This document shows positions 59,125-64,000 of a stretch of 64,000 bases of DNA, piece by piece. Under the pieces are notes generated by a model. That model did no database searches, was not told where the DNA came from, and saw only the letters and a program-made list of their open reading frames with translations. The DNA comes from Coleophoma eucalyptorum. Taxonomy: Eukaryota > Ascomycota > Leotiomycetes > Helotiales > Dermateaceae. How positions within the stretch are numbered: the stretch's first letter is position 1; the number at the start of each line of letters is the position of its first letter. Where the stretch lies: contig JALRME010000004.1 in NCBI GenBank assembly GCA_026120035.1, positions 992,001-1,056,000 of the forward strand, written 5' to 3'. The position numbers and the translations under genes are program-made.

Positions 59125-62100
59125 ATGTCCTCAAACATTGCGCAAGACGACGTAGAGGACAGCTCACATGACCTGCCTCCGGCTTATCCTGAAGCCCACA
59201 ACGATTCGTCGACCTTGCGATCAAGATTTATGGAAACCAATACAAATGTGCAGCTATCTGTGCTCCAACTACCATCGCCATCACCATCAAGGTCTCCATC
59301 ACCGCCTCTGATCATCACAGATGATCCTTCTGCCGATTGGGATGGAAGATTGTCAATTACCACCAATGCTGGCCACAAGCATTCTAATTCGTTTGAGAAA
59401 GTAGCAATACGAGCTATGGAAAATGAGGATGGGAAGTTAGCTTCACCACCACCGATATCTAAGTCCTTGCCACCGCACGAGCTCCACGATATTCCTGAAG
59501 AACCAATTCGCAAGCTGAGGGACCTTTCCGACACCAACGGAGACGAGAAGGTGTTAAAGCTCACGCCTGCTGAGATGCAAGAGCTTACATCTGCTCCCGA
59601 ATCCTTGCCTGCAGCGTCACCAAGATGGCCATCATCTGGACAGCAATCTATGTTAGATTCGCCGCCAATGAACCAAGCTCAACTTACTCCAGAACTCCTT
59701 GCCCCAGTGGTTGAGAACCATACTCGCAAGAACAGGTCGCGAAGTAACAGTAACTCGGACCCAGCAAAAGAATTAATTGATCGCCGACCCATAGCTGAGG
59801 AACCGCAACTGCCCACTATCCACAGAAGGCCGGGCTTTTCTTCCCGGACAATCTCAACCCCTCCCGCACCTACGAACCGGATGACCTCATTCACTAAAGG
59901 AACCCAAGTACCAGCATCACCACGAAGGAAACCGGTTGGTCTGGGGCTGCGACCAGATTCGTTGGATCTCAATACCAAATCCACTCCAAACAGTGCCAAC
60001 AGACCCGTCGGGCCAGATCTCCCGTCTCCGATTCCTCAATCTATTCCTCTTCCGCCGATGTCTATCCCTACGTATCTACAACTCGAGCTTTCTGAAACAA
60101 GGCCGTCTCCATTGTACATATATCGAACAACCAGCAGCGACTATCCCTACGAATCTTCCAGAATCAAATTTGAGCGTCTTCTGAATTTTCTATTATTACC
60201 TCCTCAGCTAGAACAGGTCCTCTACTTTGGCTCTTTGGCATGCCTAGATGCCTGGTTGTATACTTTTACCATATTACCGTTAAGATTTTTCAAAGCTTTT
60301 GCAGTATTAATACAGTGGTGGTTCCAACTCATGAATAAAGAGGCTCGCTTCGTTCTGGGATTTATCTACCATGGTACAGGGAGAATGTGGCATCGTCGTC
60401 GCGAGCGACGAACAAGTCTTGATGGTAGTCGATCCAGGAGCGTTTCTCGCTCATCACGACCACCAGTTTCAACGACGTCTTCATACCAATCACAAAATGG
60501 TCGGCACATTGACATTGCGACTGCTAGAAATCATCCTGAACAATTGAGAATCGCTACTGAGCGCAAGTCAAGGCAGGGATGGGGCCGCAAGCATCGAAGG
60601 ACAAAATCAGAACCTTCGACTTTATCCTCATATCACAAAGCCGATCTACTGGAAGGAGCTGTTATCATTTGTAGTTGTGTTATTCTGCTCAAGCTGGACG
60701 CAAGCAGAATGTATCATAGTATCCGAGGACAGGCAGCTATCAAGCTGTATGTCATATATAATGTCCTTGAAGTAAGTAATGCTTTTGTTAAACAGTTGAT
60801 CAGACTAACTGGAACAGGTTTGTGATCGGCTCTTCTCTGCACTTGGACAAGATATCTTTGAGTGCTTATTTTCTGACGAAACCTTGGAGAGGAAATCCAA
60901 CGGCCGAAGCAAAATCCTGCGGCCATTGGGAATGTTCGTGTTGGCCTTGGCGTACAACGTGATTCATGCAGCGGCGCTGTTCTACCAGGTCATAACGTTG
61001 AATGTTGCTGTCAACTCATATTCGAATGCACTGCTCACATTGCTAATGTCCAATCAATTTGTGGAGATCAAGTCAACCGTGTTCAAGAAATTTGAGAAAG
61101 ATAACCTTTTTCAATTGACATGTGCGGATGTTGTTGAACGCTTCCAGCTTTGGTTGATGCTAATGATCATTGCTTGTCGAAACATTGTGGAGGTCGGAGG
61201 GTTGAGTGCGCTGAGTAATGCCAGTGATGAGGTAACCAAGAGTGGCCCTATTCGCAGTAATTCGATGCTTCCCAACAGTTTTCAAATTTTACCAAGCTGG
61301 TCTGGAGAATTACTGTCTCCCTTCCTGATCGTTCTTGGGAGTGAAATGCTCGTTGATTGGTTGAAGCATGCCTATATCAGCAAGTTCAACAGCGTTAAGC
61401 CTGCAGTCTATCAACGTTTCCTTGATGTCCTTGCTAAGGACTATTATACAAATGTAAGTATTATGTTTCTAAAGACCCGAATATTGCTGACCTTCTAGGC
61501 GTTTGTCAATCAGAATCTCATCAAACGACTTGGACTGCCAGTGATCCCATTATCTTGCCTATTCATTCGGGCTTCTGTTCAAACATACCACATGTTCCTC
61601 GCAACTCACATGCCCCCACCAATTCCATCAACAGCAACAGCGCTATCGCTAGAAAACGCGCCGACACCAGCAACCACTGCTGCATTCGAACATTTTGACA
61701 ACATTATCAGAAGTGCGCTTGGACGCTCTGCTTTTGGGATTCCTGATCCAGCTGCAACGGGTCCATGGTACCTACCCAGTGCTGATGATGCAATTGCAGC
61801 CTTGACTATGTTTGTATTCTTTTCTGGGGCATTTCTTGTCATGCTTGCGTTCAAACTAGTGCTCGGGATGCTTCTACTGAAATTTGCACGAAATCGATAC
61901 TCTAGTATGAAGAAGCGGGAACACATGACTTATGATACGGGTGGAAAGCGTGTCGGAGGTTGGGGTATGGTGGAAGTCGATGATGATAAGAAGCGGTGGA
62001 TCTACGATGATGATCCGGAGACTCTGAGGAAATTGAAGGAGCGAGAGAAGTCAAGCAAAGAGAAGGCTGAGAAAGGTGGCTCTGCAATGGACTTTTCGAA

Positions 62101-62140
62101 AATTAGTCGATACGAGATGTCTGCGAAGCGAATATGGTAG
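59125..62140 (+). CDS. Tapt1/EMP65 (DUF747) family membrane protein
   Basis: Exons 59125-60771, 60818-61453 and 61499-62140 (46- and 45-nt introns) encode 974 residues. The first 320 residues are disordered, rich in Pro and Ser. From FERLLNFLLLPPQLEQVLYF on, the Tapt1 domain contains several membrane segments: LDAWLYTFTILPLRFF, LLEGAVIICSCVILLKLDAS, then GMFVLALAYNVIHAAALFYQ and NALLTLLMSNQFVEIKSTVFKKFE, the last being the family's most conserved block. VFFSGAFLVMLAFKLVLGML is a final hydrophobic segment. Yeast Emp65 lies in the ER membrane with the SUN-like Slp1 and protects folding intermediates; human TAPT1 is at the centrosome or cilium. Here the ER role is the better guess. The C-terminal 75 residues are charged and basic. 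All three exons are in-frame with split points between codons. Confidence 0.9.
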
Positions 62141-62514
62141 GATTCGATGTACACGACGAATATTAAATCTATTATCGTGAATGCTTTTAGTCTTAATATT
62201 TTCGGTTTGCTTGCGCTTCGAGCAATTGTGAAATTACCAAGTACGTTTTCTTGATAGATTATACAATTTTAGTATCGATACAGGGTCTTAATGGCCATCT
62301 GTCTTGATTTGAGCATAACGGAGCAGGTCTTTCTGCCTCGTTCTTTCCTCCTCGGAGCAAGACGTATATGAATTTCGTCTCTTCCCCCTTCTCCAATTTA
62401 TTTTCCATCACCAACATCCACACTCATCATCTCGTATTGCTTCCATAGCATTTCATACAAGTGCCGAAACAGTATTGAACTCCATATATACATTGTTCCA
62501 TCTTATACGCAGCC
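62141..62514. other. Intergenic: Tapt1 gene 3' flank and promoter of the Cys-rich gene
   Basis: 374 bp between two plus-strand genes, with a CT-rich leader-like stretch from about 62340. Nothing else is visible. Confidence 0.55.
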
Positions 62515-64000
62515 ATGGCAAAACTCTCGCTCCTCACGGCACTCCTGGCTACAGTGGTTGGTTGCACGGCATCACCCACCCCAGCAACAAGGAATGAGAT
62601 ATTTGTTAAAGGGCAGGGTGTAAGAATGTTTGACCTGGTATCTAGGGCATTTGGCTTACACTGCTCAGCATTTCGTCCTCTCACCAGTCCTCAAGACCAA
62701 CACTATTTCTTCACGACAGGAACCTCGAAACACGCCTCCAAATGCTGCTGGTTCACTTTACCTCACGAGTGTTGGAGAACTTACTGCTTCTTGGGATCAA
62801 TCTGCAAGATATTTGATGGTCTCAGATGATGATGGCAACACCAAAGTTGTCCTCGCTGCTGACGAGAGAGATACTATCAGTATTAGTGCTGCCAAAGTTG
62901 GTGATCGGTTCTTGCAGGCATTTACTTGCGATACCCTTAGGCGTACGATGAAGGTTGTAAGAAGACTAGACGTGGATGTATTGAATATTACCTCTACTTC
63001 AAGTCATATGACTTGCTTGCCTAGTTGTGAGTTCTCTCTTTTAGGATGGGTTTGTACTTAGCATCTAATTTTCGGGGCAGGCGCTTCCGACCTAGCTGCA
63101 GATGAGGATAATAATGACGGCGGTGACATGGACACCAGTGCTCTATCGCATTTTTCGAAGGATTGCAGCGTTTGTATGAACAACTTATTTGCTGGAATAT
63201 TTGCCAAGTGTAGGACTAACTGCAGTATGATGTCCCTTCACCTGTACATGCGTTTTCTGTGTGCTGATATTCGCAGCTGGCGACAATGACACCTGCTCTG
63301 ATTGTGTTGCACCCTTCTACCTTGATATTGCTGTGGCTTTACAAGATAAAAAGGACTGGCGGTACGGAAAACGAAATACTTGGCTTCAAAATTTTAACCA
63401 AGATGAATTTCCAACAACATCACTAGACCTTCAATGGCGTTGCCTCCGCGATTGTAAGCCTTCTACTCATCCATCGTAATACCAGCAATCTGACGATGAT
63501 AGGCTCGAATATTGCTGAGGGCTTTGATGAACAGATCTGTCAAGAGTGCATTGGTGTTTGGTTGTCTGCCGTCTCACCACGTCATTCTCTTCTGTCTCGA
63601 GATATTGCAAGGGCCAAGTTGTGTGGCGACGGTGGACCTGCTTCTTGTCCTGGCAATGCTAAAGATGAAATCAATGACAATGAGGATTTCGAGGACGATA
63701 ATGGAGATCTCGAAACTACTGATGAGGATCCAGATGTCAATGATGAGTTTACAAAGGATGATTTGGAACAATGCATCATTTTATGTAAGTTTGATGTCAA
63801 TTTATAAGGAGCACAAAGTCGCTAATTGACTTAGGCGAGCAAGATTGCACCTCAGATGCATGCTCAGAATGCAATTCCAAGTTTATTATTACGGCTGGAT
63901 TCAAGATGGAAATTCTCTATGCGACGATCAACGTTCTAAATTCTTCTATGCCAGTTGAATTGACAAACAGTACAAAGTTTCGTGGTCTCAAACTCCGTGA
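62515..64000 (+). CDS. Secreted modular cysteine-rich protein, 5' part
   Basis: At least six exons: 62515-62619, 62669-63026, 63081-63224, 63277-63453, 63503-63784 and 63835 onward, running off the window. Residues 1-20 (MAKLSLLTALLATVVGCTAS) are a signal peptide. Exon 2 encodes a beta-rich-looking section (SLYLTSVGELTASWDQSARY). Exons 3, 4 and 5 each carry one unit with the pattern CxxC, a variable spacer, then CxxxC at the exon end: CSVC and CRTNC, CSDC and CLRDC, CQEC and CIILC; exon 6 opens with CSEC. The CxxxC of exon 2 (CLPSC) fits too. Three of the four introns that follow split the last Cys codon as T|GC. Acidic spacers occur (NDNEDFEDDNGD). I do not recognise the family. It should be extracellular with many disulfides. 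Confidence 0.75.

Overview
The window is nuclear DNA from a filamentous ascomycete (Pezizomycotina). Protein-coding genes carry one to five short introns, mostly 46-60 nt, with GTAWGT-like donors, CTRAY branch sites and AG acceptors. The gene set is typically fungal: a Zn2Cys6 regulator, a Kre9/Knh1-type GPI protein, a DIM-2/DNMT1-type DNA methyltransferase and MYND proteins. A leotiomycete (Botrytis/Sclerotinia-like) is my best guess, but that is an impression and not shown by the sequence. All gene models below were spliced by eye, and reading frame was checked by summing exon lengths.

Layout. 1-5831: the 3' end of an unknown gene, a disordered protein with a PLRLRGG motif, and an SDR oxidoreductase with an organelle-type presequence. 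5832-11041: a 5.2 kb gene-poor stretch. 11042-16617: MsrB and an ArfGAP (head to head), then an SFT1-like SNARE and a YSC84/LSB3-like SH3 protein (head to head). 17680-19246: an unknown protein. 19247-24104: 4.9 kb with no gene, rich in simple repeats, leading into a GPI-anchored wall protein. 26502-28826: a Zn2Cys6 factor. 29570-35996: the DOA4-type deubiquitinase and the ESCRT-0 subunit VPS27, transcribed divergently from one 636-bp spacer. 36631-43807: HBS1, a threonine-nucleophile asparaginase-family hydrolase, TIM17 and an MDR-family reductase. 43808-47902: AT-rich and sparse, with a DUF302-like gene and a cluster of stem-loops. 48322-52673: DUG2 (WD40 plus M20 peptidase) and a MYND protein. 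54073-58409: the DNA methyltransferase. 59125-62140: a Tapt1/EMP65-family membrane protein. 62515-end: a secreted cysteine-rich modular protein cut by the window edge.

Functional themes. Membrane traffic is prominent: ArfGAP, SFT1, YSC84, VPS27 and DOA4. VPS27 captures ubiquitinated cargo for the multivesicular body and DOA4 recovers the ubiquitin, so the divergent pair covers the first and last ubiquitin-dependent steps of one pathway. HBS1 serves ribosome rescue, DUG2 glutathione breakdown, MsrB repair of oxidised methionine and TIM17 mitochondrial import. I see no CRISPR, convincing tRNA or rRNA gene, or intact transposon. The most unusual items are the altered motif IV of the methyltransferase, the repeated CxxC...CxxxC exons at the right edge, the two Cys-to-Asp changes in the VPS27 FYVE finger, and the stem-loop cluster near 44.9 kb.
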